A DNA stretch of 64,000 nucleotides from Fistulifera solaris (taxonomy: Eukaryota; Bacillariophyta; Bacillariophyceae; Naviculales; Stauroneidaceae), in assembly GCA_030295235.1 (NCBI GenBank), contig AP026129.1:1-64000 (forward strand), in the 5' to 3' direction. Shown piece by piece: positions 24,287-35,727 of this stretch (its first letter is position 1; each line of letters starts with the position of its first letter). The notes below the pieces were generated by a model that searched no databases, had not been told where the DNA came from, and saw only the letters and a program-made list of their open reading frames with translations. A program made the position numbers and the translations under genes.

Positions 24287-24699
24287 GAGAGATTTATCAG
24301 CTAATTTTAGTCGAATACAAACAGTAGGAGGTGAAGGAAATAGCAACGGGAAGGGGGGACAGAAGTATGCAATAAACGCAAAAACTTTTGTAAAAGGTTT
24401 GTCGTCTGTTTTGTCTCTTGCGTGTTTTGTGTTTTCTCGCGTCGTGCGTGACGTTGGCGATGGAAAGCATCCGTTGAGACGGACCAAGACGGACCAAGAC
24501 GACTGAAATCTTAGCGGTACCCGAGACCTAAGTACGAAGACTACTTCAACCGGGACTCGACTTAGACGGGACAAGTTCCAACATGGCAAAACACAAACAC
24601 AACAGGCAAGCAACGAGATGAACTTACGACAATGACTATTTCAATCAAGTCTTTACACCATATCTTTCATTATTATTTGTTATATTTTTGAAACATAAT
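24287..24699. other. Divergent promoter region, EHD / PIG-C
   Basis: About 410 bp between two divergently transcribed genes. It includes a GACGGACCAAGACGGACCAAGACGAC tandem (24478-24503) and an AT-rich stretch just before the PIG-C start. No gene seen. Confidence 0.5.
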
Positions 24700-25695
24700 A
24701 TGCCTTCTGATCATAGGCACGCACGGAAGCGACTTTGGGACTCTCACACACAATCAGCTGCGCCAGATGAGCTCTCAACAGTCGAGTCTGTTCTCGTTCT
24801 CTACGCGACGCGGCCGTCAAAAATCAAACTTTTTACACTGTGTTGCAACGCGCTGGTCGTGGTGCAGGAATTTTCATTGACTTGCTTCGTTTTGGCACGG
24901 CATCGAATGGTATGGTTACAGCAGGAACTGTTAACGCACAAAACACAGCAGAATTATATTGAAGCATCGAATTTATTTCTCATTGCCGCGCTGCTCGTCG
25001 CTGTAGCTTGCGGCAACTCGCAACCAACGACACAAGATCGAAGCACAAAAGTTAAACAACGAGTTGTGGATTCGGTTTTGTTATCATTCGCCTTGCGATT
25101 CGCATCGTCCTTTCTGCAAAGTTTAACCGCTTCCTACAGTTCCGATACTGTTCATCGTTTGGCTATATTGGGAATGCTATGGCACGTTTTAGCGTGTGAT
25201 TACTCCTATGCCAATGGCTGTGTCAAAACAGGAGTGACAAGTGGGTCACGTCCTATCTTTGGTGGTGGGACCTTCTCCCTGAATGCAGCTCTATTTTCTA
25301 CCACTCTGCTCGTCAGTCGAATCTACGACAATCAAACGGTCTTCTTGTTCATTTCCCTCTCTGTGGTGGTATTCGCTTTTTATAGTACGACGCGACATGA
25401 AATGGCTAAAACACATCCTGCACACTCCAGTGGTACGTGTGATTTCGATACCCATCGGCTTCATTGTCGAATTTCTCTCACCGCCCCAGACTCAGTGGCT
25501 CCCTGGCTTATTACAGCACTTGTCATCATGGCCACGCTCTGCCTAATTTTTAACAACCTCAATCTTGCTACCACGTTCCTGCTTTGCAATTTGATTTTGG
25601 GTGGAGTGGGTCCATTTTGGAAGCATTCTTTACAGCATTTCCAAGTTCTACTAAATGGTCCGTGGGATGTAGCACAGATCGTTCCCCTTGCGTAA
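24700..25695 (+). CDS. PIGC: PIG-C/GPI2 subunit of GPI-GlcNAc transferase
   Basis: Single exon of 331 residues, starting at the ATG at 24700 (MPSDHRHARKRLW). PIG-C is a multi-pass ER membrane subunit of the complex that adds GlcNAc to phosphatidylinositol, the first step of GPI-anchor synthesis. Family landmarks are VESVLVLYATRPS near the N-terminus, LTASYSSDTVHRLAILGMLW, ACDYSYAN, SLNAALFSTTLLVSRI and the C-terminal NGPWDVAQIV. About eight hydrophobic segments are visible. The length is slightly above the human 297. The frame is intact and there is no intron. Confidence 0.93.
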   Translation: MPSDHRHARKRLWDSHTQSAAPDELSTVESVLVLYATRPSKIKLFTLCCNALVVVQEFSLTCFVLARHRMVWLQQELLTHKTQQNYIEASNLFLIAALLVAVACGNSQPTTQDRSTKVKQRVVDSVLLSFALRFASSFLQSLTASYSSDTVHRLAILGMLWHVLACDYSYANGCVKTGVTSGSRPIFGGGTFSLNAALFSTTLLVSRIYDNQTVFLFISLSVVVFAFYSTTRHEMAKTHPAHSSGTCDFDTHRLHCRISLTAPDSVAPWLITALVIMATLCLIFNNLNLATTFLLCNLILGGVGPFWKHSLQHFQVLLNGPWDVAQIVPLA

Positions 25696-26209
25696 ATTGT
25701 GGAGATATGACGGTGTTGAGTTCTTTTCAATGCGTCAAACATCGATCCAGTGCTCCAGTCGTTATTTTGTACGGAGTAAATCCGTAAAGTTAGGGATAGT
25801 AAGCATTGCGTTTCGAGTTTCGCGTGGCTGTAGACGATGACGACTAACTGGTCTGACATACAATAGGTACCGGTACGGTACCAGCTACTGGTAACTGGTA
25901 GTGTCGCACGGTCCGCTCTTTAGTGTTCCCAGCTCCCAGCGGAAGTGGTTCGTGGCAATGACATGTTAAAGGTAAATCGTAAATCTACAATCTACCGTAG
26001 TCACAATAACGTAGGATGTCGTAGTTTTTGGCTGGATTGGACATTTTTGTTTCCCAGCAACAATACAGAATGCATCGGACATCGGACAATTCCGGACTGC
26101 CTACCCTACGCATACACCCTACATAGACTGTGGAATGGGGCTATTGATTTGTTGGCTGTCTGGTAACTGGTAACTGTAACTATGCCTCGTGCTCATTCTC
26201 GTTTCTCGT

Positions 26210-26473
26210 TATAGTTCGACACGCTCTAAAATAACAAATAACGAATACCGATATTCACGTTATAATAATGTATTATATCAGAGCCATTTTTCCCAATATC
26301 GATATTTGTCGATATTCGTACGCCTGACAGACGGATTTGTGGCTTTATACGCTAAAATGGCTGTATTTTGCGGGCGAAGACAGACGGTCGCCGATATTAA
26401 TATCGGTTATTATATCGAATAATACGATATTGATATTCGTAAAAATCGAAATATCGATATTTGTCGAACTATA
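26210..26473. mobile_element. MITE copy A
   Basis: 264 bp with perfect 12-bp ends TATAGTTCGACA / TGTCGAACTATA, no coding capacity and many GATATC- and TCGATATT-type palindromic words. The inner CGCCTGACAGACGG and CAGACGGTCGCC are shared with copy B. The outer TA on each side fits a TA target duplication as made by Tc1/mariner elements. Confidence 0.85.
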
Positions 26474-26767
26474 TTTCTCGTGCTCGTATCTCGTGATTTC
26501 GATCTCGACTCTCGTCTCTCGACGCTCGATCACTACTTGGTGCTTGATGCTTGGTCGTTGATCGTTGATCGTTGATCCTTTGATCCTTGATGATTTGGTT
26601 GTACTGAATTACTCTTTCAATTTTCAATCCTAAATTTGCCAGGACGATTTCAAGTACATCGTACTAACTAGAGTCAATACTTTGTAGCTTAATACGGAGT
26701 ACTGCGGTATTCAATACTGTTGACCGGGCGGAGCGGTAAGGTGTAAAGTACCGGGTAGGGGTAGGGT

Positions 26768-27006
26768 TATAGTTCGACACCCCCTCAAATATCATAACGA
26801 ATATCGATATTCGCGCTATAATAGCGTATTATATCGATATTTGCCGATATTTGTACGCCTGACAGACGTATATGAGGCTCTTTACGCGCGCATAAATCGG
26901 TGCATTTGGCGGACGCGGACAGACGGTCGCCAAATCGGTTATAATATCGTATAATACGATATTGATATTCGAAAAAAATCCAAATATCGATATTTGTCGA
27001 ACCATA
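26768..27006. mobile_element. MITE copy B, inserted in telomere-like sequence
   Basis: 239 bp, the same family as copy A and the same orientation. The right end carries one change (TGTCGAACCATA). The left neighbour is GGGTAGGGGTAGGGT and the right neighbour CGTAGGGTTAGGGTT, so the insertion appears to split an interstitial telomeric patch. Confidence 0.85.
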
Positions 27007-27650
27007 CGTAGGGTTAGGGTTGTTTCAAATTTCAAATCTCTAGTGGGACTGTCCAATGCTCTCATTCCCGCGTGCCTGACAAAGCGTAAAGAGTAATAAG
27101 TCCCAATTACTGTGAAAAATTCTACATATAAATGGTTCTCGAGTCTGGAGTCTCCAGAGTTTCGTCAAAGTACTGGTATACAATATACTACACCCTAAAA
27201 GGTAGAGAAGAGTTTCTGACTCATTTTAAAGGATGATGATTCTTCATTCTTCAGTTTTTCTGAAATACGCCACAGTCCACAGTACCTGACACGCGTCAAG
27301 CGTCAACGCGCAACGAGCAACGCCAAACACAAGAACATCAGAGAAACAATGAAGAAGTCATACGCCAATAGAGATAGATCTCAATTCTCGTCGGTAATGT
27401 CCACGGAACAAAGAGAATTAGCCTACTTTCTTATCAATAGCTGTTTGCTTTTTGCCGCTCTACATCGGCTTATCGGCTTCTGGCTTCTGGCTCTCATCAA
27501 AAAATTATCGGGAAGACGGCGAGCGTGCAAACGATAACCACTCCTAGAGTCCATAAAAAAATCTCGTCTGAATCATCACATAAATAACAGAATATCTTCT
27601 TCGAAACCGGCGCAAACATCGAAGAATCTGATTTGCTGCCCAAGACACAC

Positions 27651-29093
27651 ATGGAAGCGAAAGGAGTTGACGCCGAACCGGAGCTCAACGAAGCTGCATC
27701 GACGCTGTCACCGGATCGCAAGTTATCACGGAGTGAGGACTGCTCAACATCATTGCCCGTACAAGTTATTGCTCTCTCATCGGAGAAAGTCGATTCGGTC
27801 CAGCAAAGCTTAACTTTCGTTAAGAATGAGCAAGACAAGCCACGGGCATTGACAGATGTTATTGACAAGCTTTCATATGAAAAGTATCCCGAATACGTTC
27901 GAAAGAACGATTCTACACTGTCCTTTCCGGAAAAGGTAAGACACCATGCGCTCTACTCAGACTTGGGGATCGGAACTGATACTATTTCTTTGTTTATTTG
28001 TAGCTTATGCTGATGCTGATCCATGTAGAACGAGTTTACGCAAATCACGTAAAGAAACTTGAAGATCAATCAATCGGCTGGTCTAACAACGGAAAGTCTT
28101 TTATTATACGTGATAACGACGCCCTTTGCAAGTCTTGGATCCCTACTTTCTTTGGCCAGGCCAAGTTTTCTTCTTTCACACGCAAGCTGTACAGGTGAGT
28201 TTTCATTTGTTGTCGATTTCTAAAGACAACGCGTTTCTTGGAGCAGTTCCTCATGCTTTCTTTCCAGGTGGGGTTTCCGCAAAGTCAACGTCTCGATAAA
28301 TGACAAGGGAGAACAAAGCGTGGTATTTAGTAACGAGAATTTTCAACGCGGTGACGTGTCTCGATTAAGCAAAATGCAAAGCATTACAGCTGCTAAAATC
28401 CGCAACCAGCTTGCTGTAAGAACCGGTTCTCGAAAGGAGTCGCCTCCGGAGAGCACAAGTATCGGTCTTCTCGAAAACGTTTCTGATCCACGAAGCGCTA
28501 TCGATCAATTGCTGCGAGAACGCTTTCCACTTCCAGCGACTGCGGTAGCACACTTCGCAAATTCGAGTGTTTTGCAGTACCGATGTGAGCGTGAGCAGGA
28601 AATACTTCGCAACAGAAGTCTACTAGCGACTCAACTTAGTAACACCCCCTATCCGACGAGTAATATTCTTGGACTAGAAGATGCTTCGCTGCTAGCGCGA
28701 CAACAGGCCGTACTGGACCGTTACCGTCAATCTCCCACATCTCTACCCACACGAGGTGATGTTGCGCAATCTTCGCCAAGAAGATTGAGTCTCTCAGCGA
28801 GATCGCAGCTTGAAAACTTAAGACTTCTTGAAGCTTTGGATCATCAACGAGCAGGCAGCATTAATTCTCTCTTTAGTGAAGGCGCATTTGAGCAGCTTTT
28901 GTTGCAAAGACAGCTTCGCGCTATTCAGTCGCCAGCCTTAGACCTTGCTTCAAATGTGGATGAAAGCAATCTGCTCAACCAAAATCTTCGCGCAGCCTAT
29001 CTACAGCGACTAGAAAACAGAAGTGGTGGAAATGTTGACCGCCATTATTTAGCCGCTTTGGAGGCTCTTCTGCAACAAAATGACAACAGATAA
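27651..29093 (+). CDS. Heat-shock-factor-type transcription regulator
   Basis: Three exons (27651-27935, 28004-28194, 28268-29093) give 433 residues, frame intact. The HSF DNA-binding domain spans about residues 92-190: FPEKLMLMLIHVERVY, then IGWSNNGKSFIIRDNDALCK, then SFTRKLYRWGFRKV with the recognition helix; an intron splits the RW codon, as is common for HSF genes. HSF proteins bind nGAAn arrays in nuclear DNA. Diatoms have many HSF genes, not only heat-responsive ones. The rest is Ser/Leu/Arg-rich with repeated ARQQAVLDRY- and LLLQRQLRA-type helices, a possible oligomerisation region. The first in-frame ATG (MEAKGVDAEPE) was chosen; there is no ATG further upstream in frame. Confidence 0.92.
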
Positions 29094-29597
29094 TGTGATG
29101 CGTCCGATCTATCGAGGAATCAAAAGCCTGCACCATGATATTCATGCAAGCAAGACTCACAAACTTTTATCATAAGTGTGCTCGTCGTTTTTGTCAAATA
29201 ATCCTTCTCGTTTTCTATTAAGTCAGTAGACATGACGAAATTAGCGAGACTTTTTAAACCCTGTACTCGTAATTTTTGACTTCCTAGTTTTCATCCCGAC
29301 TGTTCTCGCAGCGCTGCGAAAAAATAGAAGAAGAAGGAGTCGTCGTGCAAAAAAATAATGTGTGTTGCTTCAAGTGTAGACAGAAATGGCCTGTTGGGTT
29401 CGTTTTGGCCGTTTAGGCTTAAAAGGAATTTCCTGATCCTGAACCTTACCAGGATTAGTCTAAAATGTTCGTAGTATCGGAGTAACAAAATCCGAGATGA
29501 TTTCGTGCGTGTTGTCCCGATGATGTATATTTGATTGCTACTTGATTTCGTGATCAAAGTAAATACTTTTCATTATTATTGTAAAAATTTACAATTA
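29094..29597. other. Spacer between HSF and the divergent kinase
   Basis: About 500 bp, AT-rich, with no gene seen on either strand. Confidence 0.5.
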
Positions 29598-31042
29598 ATG
29601 TCAGCCGTCCGCTCAAGGCGTGCGCCAGGAAAGACCGCGGCGGGTGTGGAAACAGAAATAGAACATCGAATAATCAAAGAGGGCAATAAAGGCAGAAGGC
29701 GATCGTCCGCAAGTTCTTGTTCGACTCGCCTGCTTATCGCTCTCTGCGGCGTTGCATTGTCATTCTCAATCGCATCTATCGTGTATTCCTCGCATTCTCT
29801 ATTGGAAAGCCGTAATCAGCGTACCCCGCTTCGCGCGTGTTGTAATATTAAACAACGATCGCAATGAAACGCTCGACTCGATTTCAATCGACACACAACA
29901 AAGCCGAAAGCACGCCAGAAAAGTTGAACACATGATCGGTAATCGTGCAAGAGCCGAAATTGCAGAATCAAAGAGGTATGCTGAGTTAGATGAAATTGAT
30001 TGGGATGGCAAGGAAGACTGCCAGCTTGATTACGAATGGCAGCGCACGAGTCGCCCCGCTTGCAATTCCATGCATGAATTCGATTTGACTACGCCATCCC
30101 TGGATACTGGAGGCTCAAAATACAAATTCTTAACGCACGGATTTTATCGGGATGTCTTGTCGGCGTTTGATCAAGTTGGTGAACCCTTTGTATTCAAGCC
30201 CATGCGGAGGAAACATCGCTTTACTTATCGCAATTTTGATCGAATGCGACGTGATGCGGTCATTATGGATCGACTGACGGCGCACAAGTATATTCTGAAT
30301 ATTTACGGCTTTTGTGGTACATCCGCTTTATTCGAGTTCGCCGACGGGGGTGATATCGATTCGACGCTATGGCCGGATGGTGAAACTATAGCTAACTTGA
30401 CACAACTGGAAAAACTTCACATTGGTATGTTTGATTGTGACTTGCAAAGCAATGTGAACCTTTCCCTCAAACTCTATCTTTAACTTTCTCAGCAACACAA
30501 GCTTCTATGGCTTTGGCAAGCGTCCACAATGTCGACAAGGAAGGGCGCCCTTCGATCGCTCACACAGATATCTCGACAGGACAGTTTATAAAGGCCAACG
30601 GCATATACAAACTCAATGACTTCAATCGTGCGCGTTTTATTCATTATTCACGGAGTACAGGGAAGGCATGTCCGTTTTATGTTGGAATGAATGCTGGCAG
30701 TAATCGATCGCCCGAGGAATACGCTTACGAAGGCGAAAGTGAAAAAGTGGACGTTTACTCGTTGGGAAATCTCTTTTTACGATTCTTCAGGGCGAATGGC
30801 CTTTTGAAAATGAAGCTTCGGACGATGCAAAAGCCAAAGTTTTGAACGGGACGCGACCGGCAATCTATGGTGACTTGTGGCACAGTACTGATCCCGTCAA
30901 TGTAGCATTAAAAGAGGCCATGATTCTTTGTCACACGCATGATCCAACGGAGCGTCCTTCCGCACGATACATCGAGACCTTTTTCCGTCGTAAAATGAAC
31001 GAAATAGATCCTGGACGATTGGAAGAATGGGGTGACGCGTGA
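29598..31042 (+). CDS. Divergent membrane kinase with HTD and DFN in place of HRD and DFG
   Basis: Two exons (29598-30424, 30493-31042), about 458 residues if one extra base near 29820 and one missing base near 30787 are allowed. The N-terminus MSAVRSRRAPGK is basic and followed by one hydrophobic segment (LLIALCGVALSFSIASIVYS), so a type II membrane protein is likely. The kinase-like domain starts near FLTHGFYRDV. It has a lysine in FVFKPMR, AHTDISTGQF where HRDxKxxN is usual, NDFNRARF where DFG is usual, and RSPEEYAYE where APE is usual, then VDVYSLGNLF and ERPSARYIETFF. The fold is kept while the metal-binding DFG Gly and catalytic-loop Arg and Asn are changed. It resembles a diatom-expanded group; activity is uncertain. 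Confidence 0.75.
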
Positions 31043-31142
31043 TCCTTTCGTTGTACCTAGATGGCTATGCTGGACTAAACGAACTTAGAAATTTTATGAG
31101 CATAAATTACAGTAAAAATATTTTTGAAGATTTTATAGGTGA

Positions 31143-32714
31143 TTAGTAGAATGATGAAGGTGGCGGTGGCGGAGGGGCAGCTGGGGCACTACCTAAAGGT
31201 TCAAGTCCACTACCTGCAGCTCCGCCCATGACAAAGCCTCCACTGTTGTTTTCGTCATCGTCGTGGTTGTCATGATTAGCCGGTGCCCACGCCACTCGGA
31301 GACTAGACGAGACAATTGACGGTGTTGTTGTGGTAGGCGGTGCCACTGGGTGTGGTTGATCGGATATTCCCATAAAAGCCATCGAGACATTCATTGTATT
31401 CAAAGCAGAGGCGCCGGAGGGTGCATTGGAAGTTGAAGAGTTGGCATGAGAAAACGACGGTAGAGTGGGGGCTATGGAGGGCCCCAGCGTATCAAAAAGC
31501 TGAAAAGGGATCATTGGACAGTGCCGTGGTTGTTGATGTGATAGTGCGGGTGGTCATCGTTGAAACGTTTTGAGAAGATATTGCCAAGACGGGTGGTTGC
31601 CAAGAATTCGGCGCAGGAGCAAATGGGTCCAAATTTGGCGGCTCGGTAGAAATGGTGACGAGACTCAATAGATCGTCGCGTCCCGAAGAATGGTTGTTTG
31701 TTTTACTTGTCGCAATGCTGGTGGTTTCTCCGAAATCCAAAAGATCAATGGCTTCACCTGACTCTGTGCCAGCATCAGGAACACTATTTGTATGGTTGTT
31801 TTGACAATCGAGCAAATCTTCCGTCCGATCATTTGGAGTATTTGAAGACAATGGTGTCTCATAATCGGCAAATCCAGCTACTAGTCTTGAGCTTTTTGAC
31901 AGTTGAGCAGCAGAAGGCTCGTCTCGAAATTGTGCCTGCTTTGCAGCTTCTTTCCTCCTGGCATTTTCCATCATTTCTTCTAAGCTATGTGATGCACCAA
32001 CAATCGATTGACCGTCGCGAGACGAAAATCCGCCTCCAAAGCCATTATCTGCCTTAGCCAGATTACTTTTTTGTTGCATGCGTTCTTGAAGTTGCATGCG
32101 TTGTTGCAAATACTGCAAGCGCTGTGCGTCTGTTGCAAACGCTATTTCCTGATTGCTTCCGATCGGTACTAAAGAAGTGGGATCTGCATGTTTTTCTCGT
32201 TCTCGCAGTAAGTCATGTCGTGGCATAGAGAGCAATGCAAACAGACCCTCCGCTAATTCTCGCACGGGTCCTCCTTCATCGACAGTCCCCCCTTTAAATC
32301 GAAGCCATACATTTGCGGATTGTTGCTGTTGCTGAATCAATGCCGTATTGTAACCCCGTAACGCGGCTACGGCAGGTTTGAGGATTTGTGCTTCTTGCAT
32401 GACCTTCTCGGCCCCGACTAAAAGAACGTGGCGTGCAACAACAAGTGCCTTTTGTAAAGTGAGAGTACTTTGTTGCGTCGGATGCAAGAAGAGCGATTGC
32501 AACAATTCAAAAATGCTTCACATAAGTCATCTTCAGCCGAATGTTGCCCTTCATGATATGTGAGTGTCGCCCATTGATTGAGTTCAAACGAGGATAAAAT
32601 TTGGATGCTATCATCTTGCAATACATTACGGAGTTTGCGCTGCAATTTATCCTTCTCCGAAGTAACGGAGGAACCACTAAAGGCGGTATTTAGGAAATCA
32701 GTGACGTTGAACAT
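31143..32714 (-). CDS. Epsin-like (ENTH/ANTH-type) clathrin adaptor
   Basis: Single exon of about 523 residues. There is one missing T near 32513 and one extra T near 31498, both in runs of A/T, so the total length stays in frame. The N-terminal about 190 residues are helical: MFNVTDFLNTAFSG ... ALVVARHVLLVGAEKVM ... WLRFKGGTVDEGGPVREL, the last being an ENTH-type landmark; such domains bind phosphoinositides. The tail is disordered and carries adaptor motifs: EDLLDC, IDLLDFGETT and DDLLSLVT (clathrin-box-like), plus NLDPFAP and NDPFSAF (DPF-type AP-2 binding). The C-terminus is Pro/Gly-rich. This combination is typical of endocytic or Golgi-endosome adaptors at the membrane. ENTH and ANTH cannot be separated by eye. 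Confidence 0.8.
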
Positions 32715-33412
32715 GCTATAAACAGGGCAGATCAAGAAACAAAATGATCATGTAGATAGAGATGAGCCTGTTGTAAATAATTTCATCACGAACAAACAAA
32801 CAAACAAAAGGCGCCTTTATAATGCGAAACGCGCACTTGAAAAGCGAGAAATACCAGTACCCCTTTGTACTTGTACATACAAAGTAATATTCGATATTCG
32901 CCCACATTGTTCTCGACAGAGGAGAACCCGGATATGGTCGAGTGTTAGTATTGACCTCACCAGTTCTCGCGTCTCTTGCAACAAATCTCACTGTAAATTT
33001 CAGCTGCCAAGTACATGGTTACTGCGCGTTGATAATGAATACAAAGTAATGAAAAAATGAGTAATCGGCGTCAAACCAATCTCAAACGTTAAAAACAGCA
33101 ACAATGAAATACTTTGAAAGCCTACATCTAAAATACGTATTAGATACCGGTACGGTACCTACCTGGTAGACCCCTTAGCAAATCTATCAATGTTGGAAAA
33201 CCCGGATATGATGTTTTTCTGTCGAACGTGATAATACAACCAATTTTTCCGATAGCCCAGGATATTGAATGGCAAAAAGTAACTATCATTATCTCACATC
33301 TTTTCAATCAGCAAATCTATGGCGACCTGTTAGTTGTTAGGAGTTTGGATTTGTTACGCTTTGATCGTCGTCCAAAGGGGAAGAAGAGCAATTAATTAAA
33401 AGAGATCCAACG
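32715..33412. other. Divergent promoter region, epsin-like / prolyl hydroxylase
   Basis: About 700 bp with no gene. It contains AAACAAACAAACAAA (32793-32807), a GTACTTGTACATACAAAGTA stretch and a TACCGGTACGGTACCTACC cluster (33147-33165). Confidence 0.5.
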
Positions 33413-35599
33413 ATGTTGAACTGGCATTCGCTTGTCATTTACTTGATTTTTCCTTACTTTCTCGCCTTGGTCATCCTTTACTGGTTTCCAAATCACCAGG
33501 CAAACGTCTCTTCAAAGCTCTTCTCTCTGCGGCTGTCTTATACGTCCAACATCTTACAGGATAAGACAAAATCACCTACGAACTCTGTCGGCGAAATATC
33601 GTGGCAGGTATCGTGTTATCACCAATTCCTTGACAAAATTGGAGTTATTCTTCCCACAGTTTCGGTTGAAGTACATGCAAATGGACAAGCAAAACCTTGT
33701 AGTATCATTTCTGTAAATGAATTATTCAATGACAGCAACGTTTTGTCAGCCTTGCGAGTACTCGACCAATGTCCCGATTGGAAGTCACAGTATTTCACGG
33801 ATTCCTTTCTGACGCGATTGTTACACGAAATATCGGGTCCGGCGTGTTCCTTCGAAGATCACCAATCAGGATTTCATAACTTTTGTGACAGAGGCCTGAA
33901 ACGCACGCCCATCCTTCATGATCATCGTCTACTCGTTCCATATAAGTTGACAGAGGATGGTCCAACCTTTTGCCGTGCCATTTTCACAATGCGAGCGGAT
34001 ACCGTCTTTCGTCGCTCTCTTTGTTGCGCGAATGGATGCAAGCCATGTCATGTGAACAAGACGATTACACTACTGGAGAGACGTGTACAACGAATTCTCC
34101 TCTGGAACTTTACGCAGTGCCCGCAGGTCGGCATTTCATGTTCGCACCCAAATACATTGGAGAAACCATTCCACTGCCTCACGTCACGGGCGGTGATCCA
34201 ACTCAACCTGTTTATTTGGAGGTCTTGTCCGTGTCGCCGCGTGTATTCGATCTCGTCAACTTGTTTTCCAAACAAGAAAGTGAGGATTTAGTTCAAAGAG
34301 CTTTGGCGGAGACCAGAGAATCATATCGTCTTCAAAGAAGTACCACGCAATCGAACGGACGACAAGTCAATCGATATCGAACGTCGGAAACTGCATTTGA
34401 TGCTGTGGGAGAAACTGCCATGAACATTAAACGGTATGACGCCTGGTACTTGAATATTTGTCGCGAAACTCCACAACCACTAACATATTCTTCTTTTTTT
34501 TCCTGTGTACCAGACGAAGCTTCGCTGTTCTAGGTATGAGCAAATACATTGAATCATACGCCGATGGTGTGCAAATATTACGATATCAAAATGGAACGGC
34601 TTATCAAAAGCACGTGGATTGGATTGAACCGAATATTCGATCGCAGCACGACTACGACTCGGCCGGCCAGGGAAGTAACCGATTCGCCACTTTTTTGCTC
34701 TACATGAGCAATCTCGAAGCAAATCAAGGAGGTGAAACTGTGTTTGCCAACGCGTGGCCGCTCGACGTTGCAGAAACAGAGCGACTTACCGTCGAACAGG
34801 TTAGTACATGTATCAGGAGCGCAGTTTACTGCTTACAACTAACAACTAACAAGACGACAAAATCTCTTTTTGTTTGGACTCCTTTTGGAGGACTCCTGTT
34901 GATGTACTGACACAGGCAAAAGACCAGCTTATGGAATCGGATTTTGCTCATTTTTTAACGCCGGGCTCCTGGGAAGAAGACCTCGTAAGTTGTGAATGGT
35001 GTCTTGGTCTTTTCCATGTGCATGTTTTGCATGATTTGCTAAGTTTGAAATTACGTCGCCTTTAGGCTGGTTGGTGCCGATCTCGTTTAGCTATCCGGCC
35101 CGCGTCAGCACGTACTGTATTGTTTTATTCCCAGCTACCAGATGGAGAAGAGGACAAGTCCTCTCGACATGGTGCATGTCCCGTCTTTAATACGACAAAG
35201 GTAAAGTATTGCGATAATTCATTACTGGCGGTCGAGGAATTCTTTGTTCGTCAGTTTTCCTCAATTTCCTTTTGACCTCCATTTCAGTTCGCTGCCAACG
35301 TTTGGGTTTGGAACGCAGCTAGAAGTGGACACCCCAACAGTCCAAAGAATCCGAATTACAAGAAACCACCTCGAGCCACTCCAATTGAAGCGACATTCAT
35401 CAACACAGGGGCGAATCCGGACATGGACGACGCCGAACTCTATTATAAAGACACCCTTTGGGGGAGGTTGCGTCCTGACGGTACGCCAATTACGGCTAGT
35501 ACATTGAAGGAACATCAGTGGACCATTATTGTGGACGGAAAGCGAGTCAAACATTTCAGGATAGCGGCTCGTCCCGAAAAGCAAGTGTTTGAAATATAA
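33413..35599 (+). CDS. Membrane-anchored prolyl 4-hydroxylase (2OG-Fe(II) oxygenase)
   Basis: Five exons: 33413-34433, 34514-34799, 34916-34984, 35066-35200, 35288-35599. With one frame change at a TCTCT run near 34016-34020 the product is about 607 residues. The N-terminus (LVIYLIFPYFLALVILYWF) is a signal anchor, placing the enzyme in the ER/Golgi lumen. The catalytic domain is C-terminal: LRYQNGTAYQKHVDWI with the iron ligands His and Asp, FATFLLYMSNLEANQGGETVF, SRHGACPVFNTTKFAANVWV with the third iron ligand His and the Lys/Trp surroundings. It would hydroxylate proline in secreted proteins using oxygen, 2-oxoglutarate and ascorbate. A preceding SKYIESYADGVQILRY region agrees with the family. 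About 300 N-terminal residues are of unknown fold. Confidence 0.9.
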
Positions 35600-35727
35600 A
35601 AGCGTACGCGTTGGGAGCATAATCAGGATTAACAGTGAACACTTAAGTCTCGATGAAATTCTACTTCATGCTGTAAAGAAGGGGGACAAGCTTCGATCAA
35701 TTTCCTCTCGAGTCAAAGATTTCTTGT

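Larger units (their letters stand above)
25696..27650. other. Gene-free interval with MITEs and telomere-like repeats
   Basis: Nearly 2 kb with no convincing gene. It contains a GTACC/CTGGTAACTGG cluster (25866-25905), two MITE copies (26210-26473 and 26768-27006), GTTGATC tandem words (26551-26576), telomere-like GGGTTA words around the second MITE, and the HSF promoter at its right end. A small frame at 27349-27537 (MKKSYANRDRSQFSS) has no recognised homology and lies in the HSF leader; it could be an upstream open frame. Confidence 0.6.

Noticed and set aside
27349-27537. Small 62-codon frame upstream of HSF as a separate gene
   Set aside because: No conserved motif; a leader or upstream open frame is as likely. 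Kept only as a note.
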